A stretch of 64,000 nucleotides of DNA from Tenebrio molitor (taxonomy: Eukaryota; Arthropoda; Insecta; Coleoptera; Tenebrionidae). The stretch lies in assembly GCF_963966145.1 (NCBI RefSeq), contig NC_091046.1, positions 10,788,001 through 10,852,000 of the forward strand, read 5' to 3'. Positions 23,225 through 35,400 of the stretch are shown piece by piece (the first letter of the stretch is position 1; every line of letters begins with the position of its first letter). The notes under the pieces are model-generated. The model did not search any database. It was not told where the DNA came from and saw only the letters and a program-made list of their open reading frames with translations. A program made the translations under genes and the position numbers.

Positions 23225-26200
23225 ACAAAATTTTTCGTGCCGACTTATGCGGATTTTTGTTAAATGGAAGTTAAAGCACTTGTTCTAATAATTGGTATTA
23301 TGGACTTTTTTTGTGTTGGCAACACTTACATTTAAACATTTAAATTTTAAAATCAACATGGCTCTTGTTTCCTGACATTTATTAAATTTAATTAATTTGT
23401 TTTGTTTTTGACATTTTCCTGAAACATTTGTTGTAATAAATACACCAGCCCATATTCAAGAAGTGGCTCGAAACGTAATTTTAATTAATTAATTTTAGTT
23501 AAATATTGCTTCTTTGTAGTTTGTACGTTGTTATAAATAGAAAAACATTTTTAACGAGCCATCCACAGAACAAACATTGACGTTTGATAGAATTCTGATA
23601 ACAAATGCCAACCGAAACCGATGACAACTCAAAATCCCTACATTTTGCCGGACTAGGCCGGCAACGCATGTGTTTCTGGACGATTTCGAGATCTACAAAC
23701 TACCGAATTCCGGCCGGAGGCACAAAAAAGATATAGCCGAAGGTAAATATTACTTCGCTGACACTGAATTTTTTTAGAAGCTGAAAGAAAGATTTTACAT
23801 TGCAAGTGACAATGGAAAACTTATGCTTTTGATAGCATTGCTAAATAGCTGGTCATATTGAGGAACTGAAAATGAATTTATTTTCAATAACTACATTGCA
23901 AGAAATCGAAAGATTTTACCGAAAGAAAAAAAAAGTTTTCCTTATCCTTTACCAGAAAAAGAATTTCACAGACATAAGAAAAATGATATTTCGATATGGA
24001 TTCCAATGCATGTTCAAAAAGGACAAGAAAGAGAAGAAATACGAACTTTCCAAATCAAGTGTCAAAAATGACTGCACTATAAAAATTGTATTAAAACAAA
24101 AAAATCATGATTATTGCAGTTGAAAGTTGAAACTGTAATTAGAGGGTACTTGCACTGAAATCCTGCGCTTTTAGAGCTCGTCGTTAAATGCACTCTCTTG
24201 CAACAAATGTTGGATCACGAGGTCGCATACCAAATTGTTTGACTTCCACCGATCAGGAAATTGAACATCCAACAGCGCACTTACTTGTTGATAATACATG
24301 GTGGAGCCCAATTGTGCTAAAACCACATGTTTACTCTTCCATATCGCGCAAAGTCTTGCATTTCTTCAAATAAAATAACTTCCGTCAGATTTACACAGAT
24401 TTGTGTTGTTTAAGTTCCTCTAAATCAATATAAAATTGACATGAAGTTCTTAAAATTATTGTAAATACTTTTTAAACCAAAAAAAAAGATGAGGATCTTT
24501 TGAGATAGCTTTGGTCCAAGGAATTTTAAATTTTTAAGATGTAGAAATAGTACGATATTTTGATTTTATGCACAAGTAATGACGAATAACTTAAAAAAAA
24601 AAAGTGTTTGCAGTGCTGGTAACGAGAGGAAGAAGAAAGGTCTCGAATGGTGGTGGAGAATTTATTATTTAAGTTATCATTTGAATGTTTATGGCCCGTA
24701 ATGTGGTGATATTTACTGACGACCAGTTAATATTAGGGGTTTATTGTTGGTAAAATAGCGTTAGTTGTGCGAAGCTGAAACCGCCCTTAAAGCAGAGGAC
24801 GACCAATAAAGTCTAGACAAAAGATTATGGCAAGTGAGGCATTAATCAGCAAAAGGCTGACTCTGTGTTTATCGTTGTTGTTTAAGGGCTTCCATCAAAA
24901 CTATTCGGGAGTATTCGTGACTGGTATCCTTTACGCTCAAACTGTTCGAAGTTCCTACTGTATCCTTTGTAACTCACTACAATACCACACACAATGACAA
25001 AAACTTCACAATACATCTCTCTGCTGTGCTGCTAGAACGCACACATTACAATTTTGCATTGTTTATAGTCTCAAAAGGGTTTTCATTGTGCCACAATTAA
25101 ACTATTTTGAACCGAACTAACTCGAAATCTGTTGGTTGACGACATCAAAAGCGCAATCGTACTCTGTGCATGTGGACATTCGCCACCGCCATCAGTAGAA
25201 AGAAACGAGGGTGCGAGGATAACTAACCGCATTCCAGGACGAAATTTTCACTCGTGCCGAGGACATTGTCGCCTCTCGCAGCTCTAGGTCGTCGCTCGAC
25301 AAATTCACCATGAAGAATCGACGAAAAAACTACCCAGATTAGAGTGAACAATGTTCGAATGAGGTAAGGACATTTTTCATACGACACTGGCACATTTCCT
25401 GATGTGACTTTGATCTATTGACCGAAATTACAATTCCCGTTTGTCTGTTGCAATATGTAGCTTATATTTAACGTTTCTTGTTGTGTAGGAAAGACGCAGA
25501 CGGAATATAAAAGACTTTAAGGACAAAGGCACAATTTCAGCGTGCCTTTCGCATATTACCTGCCTTGTATAATTTGTCTCGCGTACAAAGCAACTTTTGT
25601 ATTAAATTTTAACAAACTTCAATAAGAGACTTTATAAAGGTGTCACGCTATCTTTGATCACGATTTTAACTCGCCTATTTCTGAGCTTTAATTGAAATTC
25701 TTAAGATCAAAGTACACTTTCGTAGTTGCCAATAGCTCTTTTTATTACATTTTTATGCACAAAGAAATATATGGTCGCCCATTTTATTTACGGACATTTA
25801 CTACTCCTTTATTTCAAATGTATATTTTTTGTATAGATGCAATGCAATAAACTCTCATTGTCAAGAGGAACTATTATCAACGTTAATGAATTTCTCTAAT
25901 TGGCAACAGTCGTTTAAATCAAGAGATCTATTGTCACCAACAATCCTTTGCAATTAGAATACTGCAAAAATAATCGAGCTTGTAATGTTTTTTTTTTAAA
26001 CAATATTACAAAGTTACCGGAGCAAGTGGTATTCAATGATCCAAACCTTTACTAGTAAATCTACATGCATGTGGGCCACTACTGAAAAAGAAGCAAGAGT
26101 ATAATGTAAGCTTAACTTTTCGAAAAAAGTCAAAAAAATATTGAAAAATAATTTTCAAGGTCACGTAATATGACCTGTCTTTTTACCTATCCCTTCAGAA

Positions 26201-26722
26201 ATCTGACGCTGGAGATAAAATTCGGTTACAAAAACCATTTATTAATTTACTAAAATTGTGTTTAACCGTACTTAATGCCAGAATTATTATTTATTTCTTT
26301 GGTTAAAACCTTCATTTGAGTTTTTTATTCAAGGCAAAATTCGTTTTGATAAATAAAACCAAAAGCTTGTCAAATAAAATTTGAAGCTAACGCATGCAGT
26401 TGTCATATCCAGGCATGTCCAGCGTAGGAATACGTAGGAATACCCAAAACATTTTGCCAGTGCCAACATAACGATGTGTTTTTCTTGTCTCAAAGGTAAT
26501 TTGTTGGTTTGTGTTTTTTATTACATTTCGTTACGTGATTTAATTAAAAAAATACGATTTATCTGAGAAAATACTATAGAAAATGAAAAAATTAAATTAA
26601 TATTTGTTACAAAAAATGTGATTACTTTTGGTACAGCATTTTATTTGTTTTCATGTATATTTTTTTATTTTATAAATGTACGAAAAATTTGAAGAAATAA
26701 TGAAATATTACGATATATTTTT
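23225..26722. other. No gene recognised; weak exon candidate at ~25.2 kb
   Basis: A Lys-rich 83-codon frame (23872-24123) and a 61-codon frame (24188-24373) have no motifs I recognise. The segment 25100-25365 is less AT-rich and ends at a good-looking splice donor (GAG|GTAAGG); see the findings. At 26425-26450 a short direct repeat CGTAGGAATAC occurs twice. Confidence 0.35.
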
Positions 26723-28669
26723 TTGCTACCTTTTACGAGCATAAGCGAAAAACGACAAAGTACCAATTTTCAGGCACTATTTAAATCCATAAATATAACT
26801 ACCGCATTCATAGACTACAAAAAAGCCTATGATTCAGTACCACATTCATGGTTAATTAAAATTCTTAAAATTTATAAAATTAATTTGGATTTGATTAACT
26901 TTTTATCACATGTAATGACATTTTGGAGAACTACTTTAAATTTATCAATAAACAATACTAAATTAAAATCCGAGCCTATTCAAATTAAACGGGGAATTTA
27001 TCAAGGAGATTCTTTAAGTCCTTTATGGTTTTGTCTAGCCATTAATCCTTTGACAAATCTATTAAATAGCACTGGATACGGTTTTAATATTAGACATAAT
27101 AATACCACACTATCAAAATTAAATCACCTTCTTTATATGGATGACATAAAACTTTATGCATCTAAAAAGAATCACATTTTATCTTTATTAACAATAACTG
27201 AAAATTTCTCAAATGATATTAGCATGAGTTTTGGTATTGATAAGTGTAAAACGCAATCAATATGTCGCGGTCATTACGAAAATTTAGAATATATAACTAA
27301 AGAAGGAGAAATAATTAAAAATTTAAATAAAGGAGAATTTTATAAATATTTAGGTATTAATCAATCAAATCATATTCAACATTCAATTATAAAAGAAAAT
27401 TTAGAAAAACAATTTTATTTAAGAATTAAATCTATTTTAAAATCAAAATTAAACGGTAATAATTTAATTAAAGCAGTTAATACATATGCTGTTCCATTGT
27501 TGACCTATTCTTTTGGTATTATAAAATGGTCCAAAACTAATTTACAGAATATAAATATTCAAACTAGAGTTCTCTTTACAAAATTTTGTAAACATCACCC
27601 CAAATCTGCTATTGAAAGATTTAATTTACCACGCGAAAATGGTGGCAGGGGTTTTTCAAATCTAGAAATTCTACAACATAATCAAATTGCTTCACTAAAA
27701 AATTATTTTCTTAATAGAGCTCGTGATAATACTTTTTTTAATGCTTTGGTTTCAGCGGATAAAGGCTACACACCTTTAAATTTAAGTGATAATATAATTT
27801 CAGATATTGTTGAGCCAAATATACCTGACACTATAGCAAATATAAAACAAAAGTCTTTACATGGGAGATATTTTAAAGAGCTAGAACAGCCAGAAATTAA
27901 TATTCAAGCTTCTCATGCATGGCTTAGAAAATCAAATATTCATCCTGAGACTGAGGGTTTTATATTTGCAATACAAGATCGTGTTATAAATACAAGAAAT
28001 TATAAAAAACACATATGCGGTTTACAATCGATCATTGATAAATGTAGGATTTGCGGAACTGAAGGGGAAACCATTGAACATATCATTTCTTCTTGCACCG
28101 TTTTGGCTCAAAGCGAATATAAAAAACGTCATGATATATTCGCAAAAATTATACACATGAATTTAGCAGTTAAATTCAATTTATTAAAGGATACACAACC
28201 ACATTACATTTATAAACCAGAAAGTTGTTTAGAAAATGACAATTACAAATTATATTTTGATCGGACAGTTTTAACTGACATTCACATTCAGCATAACAGA
28301 CCAGACATTATTATTTTAAATAAACAACAAAAGCAAGCATATCTTTTAGATATAGCTGTTCCAAATTCACACAATATAACACAGACATATAATACAAAAA
28401 TTAATAAATATTTAGAACTCTCCGTTGCTATGAGAAATCTTTGGTGTTTAGAAAAAATTTCGATTTTACCATTTATAATTTCAGCAACAGGAATAGTACC
28501 CCAATCTCTTTTTAAAAATTTAAAAATTTTGGACTTAGAGAACACATTGGTGGTTGAAATTCAAAAAGGTATATTATTATACTCATGTCACATCGTGAGG
28601 AAATTCCTTAACATTGACACAGAACATAAAACACAAAAAAGTCAAAATGCGGAGGCGAGACGCCGGTAA
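26723..28669 (+). CDS. Reverse transcriptase / restriction-like endonuclease, partial
   Basis: A 648-codon open frame without stops or shifts. Reverse transcriptase: motif A AFIDYKKAYDSVPH with D31; motif B RGIYQGDSLSP at 90-100; catalytic YMDD at 138-141. A CCHC-type finger (C441, C444, H453, C458; CRICGTEGETIEHIISSC) is followed by the endonuclease signature RPD at 526-528 with D543 (LLDIAVP) 14 residues on. The order RT, CCHC finger, PD..D nuclease defines R2-superclade elements. The tail ISATGIVPQS-LFKNL is familiar from insect elements of this kind, but I cannot settle the clade (R4/Dong-like or another). The intact enzyme would nick chromosomal DNA and copy its RNA into the nick. The first residues before about 20 are probably host or junction sequence, so M1 is not a true start. 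Confidence 0.9.
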   Translation: MLPFTSISEKRQSTNFQALFKSINITTAFIDYKKAYDSVPHSWLIKILKIYKINLDLINFLSHVMTFWRTTLNLSINNTKLKSEPIQIKRGIYQGDSLSPLWFCLAINPLTNLLNSTGYGFNIRHNNTTLSKLNHLLYMDDIKLYASKKNHILSLLTITENFSNDISMSFGIDKCKTQSICRGHYENLEYITKEGEIIKNLNKGEFYKYLGINQSNHIQHSIIKENLEKQFYLRIKSILKSKLNGNNLIKAVNTYAVPLLTYSFGIIKWSKTNLQNINIQTRVLFTKFCKHHPKSAIERFNLPRENGGRGFSNLEILQHNQIASLKNYFLNRARDNTFFNALVSADKGYTPLNLSDNIISDIVEPNIPDTIANIKQKSLHGRYFKELEQPEINIQASHAWLRKSNIHPETEGFIFAIQDRVINTRNYKKHICGLQSIIDKCRICGTEGETIEHIISSCTVLAQSEYKKRHDIFAKIIHMNLAVKFNLLKDTQPHYIYKPESCLENDNYKLYFDRTVLTDIHIQHNRPDIIILNKQQKQAYLLDIAVPNSHNITQTYNTKINKYLELSVAMRNLWCLEKISILPFIISATGIVPQSLFKNLKILDLENTLVVEIQKGILLYSCHIVRKFLNIDTEHKTQKSQNAEARRR

Positions 28670-28766
28670 TTATGTTGATAAGCACTGCACTATTACTTGA
28701 TAGTATTATCCGTAATAGTGTATGTACTCCGGCAAAATTGCCGTGCCGCCGGGTGGAGGTGGGATA
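26723..28766 (+). mobile_element. R2-group (RLE-type) non-LTR retrotransposon, 5' truncated
   Basis: The element consists of the open frame 26723-28669 plus about 100 bp of 3' untranslated sequence ending GCCGCCGGGTGGAGGTGG. The 3' end is defined by homology with the copy at 10684-11057, which ends at the same point. The 5' end is cut off just before reverse transcriptase motif A, so the N-terminal DNA-binding fingers and the fingers region of RT are missing. No poly-A tail. The truncation is typical of incomplete target-primed reverse transcription. Confidence 0.85.
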
Positions 28767-29274
28767 GGACTACTTGTATAAAGTATATTTTTAAAAAATC
28801 GATCTAGATCCCAGTGATACAGTAGGGTAAGGTTTTGTTTGGGCTGTAGTTTCACGGAATCTGTTGTTGGGAATACAAAAATAAAAACACTGCTTCAAGG
28901 CAAATTCATCGAGCTTTCGAGTGATATATTTTTTGATACCTTATGGGGCAAAAACCGAAGATGGAAGATGAATAGAACTCTAAAATAAACATTCTTTACA
29001 AATTGATCTTTTTTTAATCAAATATTTTTTTTACATTTTTATAATTATCAATTGAAACGAAAGAGTGAGTGAAATTGTTTTTGTGCGATTAATTCCTACA
29101 TACATCCTACGCCAATAAAACGTCCTGCTACTTACTCTGTCATCTGTCAAAAGTGATTAAAACTGCATGCTACTCCGGTCAGATTCAAATTGTTTTTAAT
29201 AATTGTGTTTTTAATAACTGTAAGTATTATAAAGAAATAATTAGCGTTAAAGTTTGTATCCTGGAATTAATCTT
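28767..29274. other. No gene recognised
   Basis: AT-rich sequence downstream of the retrotransposon with no feature I can name. Confidence 0.4.
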
Positions 29275-29517
29275 GCCAAAAATAACACGACATAATTTTT
29301 TATATCTGATATAAATTTCCCAATTTTCACTTTTGCTTTAGAATTTTACTCGTTGATATTTGGGCATTTTTATTCAAAGGTTAAATAAACCCTCGAGCTA
29401 AAGCTCTCGGGAGTAACCAGAATAAAAATGCCCAAATTCCACTCGTAAAATTGTCAAAGCAAAATGTGAAATTGAAAAATTTATCCGATAAAAAAATGAG
29501 GTCTTGTTATTTTACCT
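29275..29517. repeat. Foldback hairpin repeat 7
   Basis: Long imperfect arms: TTTGCTTTAGAATTTTACTCG pairs with CGTAAAATTGTCAAAGCAAA, and GGGCATTTTTATTC pairs with GAATAAAAATGCCC. Pairing continues outward to AAAATAACACGACATAA (left) and its weak complement near 29510. The core is CCCTCGAGCTAAAGCTCTCGGG. Confidence 0.65.
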
Positions 29518-29692
29518 TCAATAAATATTTTACAGTTTTTTGAAGAAAGAACGACCGCTGCTCTAACACTCACAGAACTTTTTTTTTGCCCTACGAGCTT
29601 TCGGATTCATTCAATTTCCAAAATTCCGCTTCGCCACTGTTCCTTTCTTTTTTCCTCGTTTTGCCCTTTGACATAGTCATTTGTATTCTTTA

Positions 29693-30220
29693 TACTGGGT
29701 GCCCCAAAATTCGCGGAACAACGTAGTAGTACGTTGTTAAGTAGTCATTAAGAGATCAGGTAAAAATGTTTAAAAAAATCAATCTTCTTTTTTGTAGAAT
29801 ATATGGACCTATTCGTTACACTAAATGTGGCAACATTTAAAAACATTCTGTGCATCCCAATAGTCTGCAAATATTTCATTTTTGTTGTATCCTTGGAAAT
29901 GAGAGGGAAAAATCAAAGCCGTGTTGCCGTACGCTATTTGAGGTAAAACGAACATAAAATCACTACTTGGAAATGTTGGAGAAAATAGTTGCAAACCTGA
30001 TCACAATCGATCAAAATTATTAGGCCACTGGCTAGTAAAAGACAAATAGTCAAAATCTTTTTTATTATTTAAAATAAATGAGATCAAAGCTGCATCTTCT
30101 GGGCCCCCATATCTTCAAATCTAAGAGGTATAGAATTTTTAAATTATTTTTCTCGTTTTTTTCTAACATGAATTGACATTACCTCATTGAGTTGTTCCGC
30201 GAATTTTGGGGCACCCAGTA
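29693..30220. mobile_element. MITE, TACTGGGTGCCCC tips
   Basis: The left end TACTGGGTGCCCCAAAATTC then GCGGAACAAC is matched in reverse by GTTGTTCCGCGAATTTTGGG then GCACCCAGTA. TIRs of about 30 bp, total 528 bp, TATA at each tip (TA target likely). No coding content. Confidence 0.85.
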
Positions 30221-30223
30221 TAA

Positions 30224-30391
30224 GGGGTGTTTTTTTAATTTGGCGTTAAAGTAGGCGTTGAACTGTCGTTTGTGAACGCAGTATACAAGTTACGGATCAC
30301 GGATCAGCTGTTTAAATCTTACGCTTTTACACGGGTGGTGCGCTCTCAATCGACTCTCCAACTTCGACGCCAAATTAAAAAAAACACCCTT
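30224..30391. mobile_element. MITE of the GAAGAGTCGATT family, variant
   Basis: The left end GGGGTGTTTTTTTAATTTGG then CGTTAAAGTAGGCGTTGAA; the right end CCAACTTCGACGCCAAATTA then AAAAAAACACCC. The internal ACGGATCACGGATCAGCTGT is shared with other copies. It lies 3 bp from the preceding MITE. Confidence 0.8.
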
Positions 30392-30770
30392 TATAGTTTA
30401 TTTTTTAATCAAAGAACCACAACACCGCAATTTACACCCAAAATTGAGGTGACAACATTGAACACTTTTGACCTAGGGTAAAAATCTCGTCATATAAAAT
30501 TTGAGGTTATTAGAGATATTAGTAGCGCAGCATGTTAATAAAGTTAATAACAACTAATTTCAGAGTTTAATAAATGTTTTACTTTGCGAGGCATTTTTAA
30601 TAACACGTTTAAATTTTAGCTGCGAGTTTGCGTACTTTCAAGGACATTAAAAATGACAGGCGTTGGCTGGTATAGCCAATAGATATCATTAAATTCCCTA
30701 TGTTTAGTAAAATTTTATATTTGCAAACAGGCCGTGGTTCTTTGATTAAAAAACAGACTATAACAATTTT

Positions 30771-30911
30771 CTATTTTTTGCCAGCTCCGTTCCTCTACCC
30801 ATGTTTCTGCCAGCCCTACTATCTCAAATTGTCTCACGTAGTCTCAAAATTATCCTTTTTTTTTAACCCGCTATGTTCCAGTATATTACCCTCACTTTTG
30901 CCGTCTTCGTT
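30771..30911 (-). pseudogene. LINE ORF2 start: APE endonuclease fragment
   Basis: Reverse-strand reading gives KVRVIYWNIAG, then after a stop and frame changes YVRQFEIVGLAETWVEERSW and QKIEN. N-I-A-G-L and E-T-W are the conserved opening motifs of apurinic-type endonucleases in LINE ORF2. It is separated from the ORF1 remnant only by the MITE at 30913-31206, so the two pieces are one LINE. The remainder of ORF2 (RT) is absent beyond about 30770. Confidence 0.65.
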
Positions 30912-30912
30912 A

Positions 30913-31206
30913 TACAGAGTGGCTACGAAAATTGGATTCACTTTTCCACATTTGCCCAAAAGATGGAACTATAAGCAAAAATTAAATGAAGTTGCTGGCA
31001 ACATTGTTTTTTTTTACGTTATAATGTTTATTCGTTGCTCAATATTGAAATTCATGACAGTGACATTAACAATTATTGTTTAAAAAAGTGACAATTGCAC
31101 AAAATTGTTGCCATTTCTTTTTTTCATGCTTAAATTTTTACCTTAAATTTTTTCTGAAAATGGCAAAATGAAGAAAAGTGACTCCAATTTTCGTAGTCAC
31201 TCTGTA
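30913..31206. mobile_element. MITE inserted between LINE ORF1 and ORF2
   Basis: TIRs TACAGAGTGGCTACGAAAAT then TGGATTCACTTTT, with reverse AAAAGTGACTCCAATTTTCG then TAGTCACTCTGTA. Length 294 bp with TA at the tips. The flanks read as one LINE on the reverse strand. Confidence 0.85.
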
Positions 31207-32108
31207 TTTTTTGCTATGTCCTTTTACCATTTCCGTTGTCTCCGTTTTCTCCATCCCATATTCCTCCCTCTACTGAAAAACCTCCGCGTTTCTTCATTCC
31301 ATCTCCACTGTACTCCCTTTATTTCCTATATCCCACTTTTACTTCTTTCCCTTCTCTTTTTTATTCTTTCGCGATGGTTCTTAGTTTCTTTTGTATCTCG
31401 CGTTCTTGTCTTGTAAGGCCATTGTCTGTGAATATTTTCTCTGTTTCCTTCTTTTCTCTCAGTTTTCCCTTTTTTATCACTTTTTCTTTCCCACTCGACT
31501 TTTCCATTTCCACTATTACTTGATCCTTGTTTATGTTGTAGCAGTCTTTGACTTTAGCTTCTTCTAGATTTTCTTTTATAAAATTTTCTATGGCCTCTTT
31601 GATCTGCTGCTTGCTCTTTCCTTCACCTCTCCATCCGTTTATCACCGTGTTATTTTTTTCTTCTTCCTTTTCTTCATTTTCCATTTCCTTTACAGCAGTG
31701 CTACTCAGACATGTTGTTTTTCTCTTCCTCTCATTTTTGTTCTCTATTCTTTAACGCTTCCCTCAGTCGGTCGATTTCTCTTTTAACTTCTTGGTTCTCT
31801 TTTCGCATCTCCTTTATTTCCTCTTTTATTCCCACTTTCATTTCCTTCAGCTTTTTTAGTGTCTTTTCTATTCCCTTGCCTGTTTTCTTCTCTACAGGTG
31901 ATCTTGCTTGCCCCAAATACCTCCTTTTCCTCCTCTTCTTGTCTTCCTGTTCTGTCTTTCCCTGTTCTTTTCCTTTTTTCTTTTTTCCAGAAACACTTTC
32001 ACACTTCCTTGGTTCATATGAAAAATGGTGGAGGTGCCGGGCTGGAGACTTTAATGGTGCGTTAAAACGGTAGCGTATGAAAAATGATTGCGGTGCCGAA
32101 TAAGACAC
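31207..32108 (-). pseudogene. LINE ORF1 protein (coiled coil + RRM-like), broken
   Basis: On the reverse strand, 32108-31731 encodes a Lys/Glu-rich segment with a coiled coil (KKLKEMKVGIKEEIKEMRKE, EIDRLREALKN). A frameshift near 31730 leads to EEKNNTVINGWRG, AIENFIKENLEEAKVKD, KDQVIVEMEKSSGKEKV and FTDNGLTRQEREIQKKLR. A stop near 31360 is followed by KVKVGYRK-like and WRWNEETRRF residues to about 31210. Coiled coil, RRM-like core (VINGW, VIVEME) and a basic C-terminal domain are the plan of LINE ORF1 nucleic-acid chaperones. The reverse-complement pyrimidine runs create spurious forward frames. Confidence 0.75.
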
Positions 32109-32420
32109 CTCTTGTTATCTCCTGCTGGCCTGATGATGTTACCAATTAAAACTGCCGTCTTGGCATCAGTTTTGTCGTATTTCCTTCCGATTTGGACACC
32201 GGGGCCTCTTCAGGTGTCCGCGGGGCCTTGAAGGCTTGCTTGTCTTCACTCCATTTCTGAGTTCGATGCCGGTAAGTCGTACACTCGGGTTGTCAGAACT
32301 CAGTAATAATCACCGCTTGACACCGGCACGTGCAACTTTCTTTTGTTGGGAAGATTCTTGCGCTCGGCTCACGTGAACAAACTGGCCATCCTTGTTCTGA
32401 AAGCTGTATGCGGGCCTAAG
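32109..32420 (-). other. Probable 5' leader of the LINE
   Basis: Less AT-rich sequence directly upstream (reverse strand) of the ORF1 remnant, with no frame of its own. LINE 5' leaders hold an internal promoter. That role is inferred from position only. Confidence 0.35.
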
Positions 32421-35400
32421 AGTGAGAAAACATGATGTTTGGAAGATGCCAGGTAGGGGATAGTACTTTAGAGCAGGAAATCCAAAAAGTTGAATTATAA
32501 CATTTTAATACCAGTAGAATGGCCTAGGGAAAATGAGACTCACTAGGAACCACAACAGTGGCGCATCATGCAATGGGAAATTTTCACCGTAGAATAAAAC
32601 GCAGTTTGTGATGCTCTATGAGCAGCATTACGCCTGGAATTTGTCAGCGCTTTGGGAGTTTAAATTTCATCCTGTATATTAGTAATAAAAAATACAACAA
32701 GTTTCATGCTTTAGTCGATTCCAATATATTATGATCCAAAACCATCTGGCAGCATATCTTTTTCACAAAGTAATTCCTCTATGAAATGTCAGTTTAACCC
32801 GAAGCACTAATCTAAATTTAGTAAAAATGTATTATGCTGACTGAAGTTTTCAGTCAATATAATTTTTTTGGCTATCTTAGTCTACGTTGTATTCTTTTCG
32901 TATTCTGCATTCAAACAGAATATTATGGAAATACAGATGAAATAGTTTGTGTCATTCATTAAATAATTTGAATATATAGACACGGCTAAAAAATATGTTT
33001 TAAAATATATTCATCACCGGAATAAATGACCCTTCCGTTTTCAGAGGCAAGTATGTCAAACCAACTGATGAATTGCGATCTTCCGGTGAAGCGACTCAAT
33101 TTTAAACAGATCGTCAAAATGGAAATACAGCCAGATACGAGTACATTAAAATTAATGTTGCGTTATGGTTTGATTTATATTTATAAATCACATATAAAAC
33201 ATAATACGGCGAACAGCAGAACAGAGCACAATATAGCGCACAACCTCACAAAAGACATGGTGAACCTTTACATGTGAAATGTTAAAGAGAAAATTATTCA
33301 TACACTATGAGGCGAATACAAATTTCAAATTACCTCCTTTGCATGTTTCTTTTTTAATAAAGAGATTCCTCATTTCTTGGCCAACAAGACAGAGTTATGC
33401 CGATGTAGTAACGCAAATCTTCAGCGTCATAATTCAAAATACGGTTCAGCTTGTCTCGGGAAATTTTGTATTCTCGTGTGCAACAATGTCTTATATTGTT
33501 GCAGCAGTGTTTCTTATTGTATGCATAAATCCCGGAAACGTTAATCCGTTCCGAAGCTTCTGCCGCAATAAATAAATTCACTTTGCACTCACGGTACCCA
33601 TAACAGCCCAAATGGCCGATATTTCGGATCAATAACAGCAAGTGAAAGAGGATAATAAGCGGATATAATTAAACGTGATCAGTGAAGCGTAGACACCCTC
33701 AAAAAATTAAAAGCAAACACTCCAAGTCCAAAATTACTTAAAAAAGCAAATGAAACGTTGTTGTCCCTAATTTGTAAAGGAATCAATAATTCAAACAAAA
33801 TTATTTATTAAAGCGAACGTGACCCGAATTCTAATGGGACACAACAACTGTCTAAAATTAAAAGCCAAATAGCTGGAGAAGAAAATCACCTTCCTGTCTA
33901 GAAATTATTAATTCAGCCGAAAGGGATGAGTCCGGTCAAAGTTAATATTTAGGGTCGGCAAACCGTGTCAACTCGATGGGTTGCATAATTCAGCTGGTTG
34001 TAAAAGAGGTTGGAACATTTCTCAACTGACATTAAATTCCAAAATTAGTTACGTAACTTTCATTCTGAATTAAAATTAGCCATCAGTCCAATTTTAATGA
34101 AACACATTTCCACTCGCGGTAAGGGTTTTACAACTGCCCCTGCGAAAAGTTAAAATTCATTCTCAGTCGATAGTTACTGATGGATGGATTCGTTGCATGC
34201 TGCAGGATTGCAAAAAAGTTTACTTTGTCAACGTGCACACAGACGTAATAAAACCTCCATTATTGCAGTTATTACAGTTACTACAGAAGTTGTGAGTTAC
34301 AGTTTGTTACTTCCGTACATGTAAGGTGATTTTCACAAAAGAGTGCAGAAACCGTGAAATATTAATGCACAATTTTGATGTTGGGTTGGCTGATACAGTG
34401 TTTCGAAATTCTGAAAGTTGGTTACAATTAATCTCAACATTTGTAAATCTTTCTAAATTGGGTACAACCAACTTTTATGCAGATTAAATGATTTAATTTA
34501 ATGACATGCTTTGGCGATCACCTATAGAAATATTTTTTGTGTTTAACTATTGAATTGTATCTAGTTCACAAATTTATGAAAATCTTAGAATACATATAAT
34601 AATAATAATCTGCGACCTGGTATCTGACATGGAGATAGGGGTGGCTGGTCATTAATTTATTGCTCCGGGTGGAAGAGGCGGTGATCGAGAGATAAAAAAA
34701 TTAAGAGCAAAAAATTAAGTTCCTTGATGGTTTTTTATTAAAATATTTTTTTTGGGTGAATCTTACTGTGCACAGTAAGAGATCAATAAAGAATCTGATA
34801 GCAGCGATCTATGAACCTATAAACTTTATGAACTTTCTTCTGCACGAGAAAAATTGACGTCATTTTTTCAATCAAAACCATGAGAAAAAGTTCATATACT
34901 GTTGTGATCAGGTTCTCTGTTGATCTCACTCTATTGACTGTATTACGAAAATTCGTCTCAAAATAAATTTCACTTTAATCCTAAATAAACACTCTTAAGG
35001 ATGCTTCATTATCGTGTTAAATTCGATAAATACAACTCCCAAAAACGTTATTTAAAACTTTACTTCAGCGTATTTTATGAGAAAAATATTCTCTTCAGCT
35101 CTTATCTGATTTTACAAACTTATAATGACTAATGGAACTGAACCACGTTTTCAGTTAATTCACTTTCAAACAACTCTTGGAATATAGAGATAAACAAATA
35201 CCAAATTTTATGCATGATATAGGTACACGAAATTACCATAAACAATGAAGTGCAATAAATATTAAATTGAATTCAGCTTGATTTTAAAATTAACATTTAT
35301 GAAACTGACGTTTAGTAAAATGCTAATACTGTTTTATTTATAGAAACATGTTCAAAATTTTAGAAGATAATTGATCTATTTAATAAGCTCGCCCTAGACA

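Noticed and set aside
23872..24123. Lys-rich 83-codon frame as a gene
   Set aside because: Low-complexity basic composition without a recognisable motif. The preceding segment (23640-23780) looks weakly protein-like in another frame but could not be joined to it.
30700..32073. Several forward frames rich in Phe, Ser, Pro and Leu
   Set aside because: They are the antisense of the Lys/Glu-rich LINE ORF1 on the reverse strand, which has recognisable domain order.
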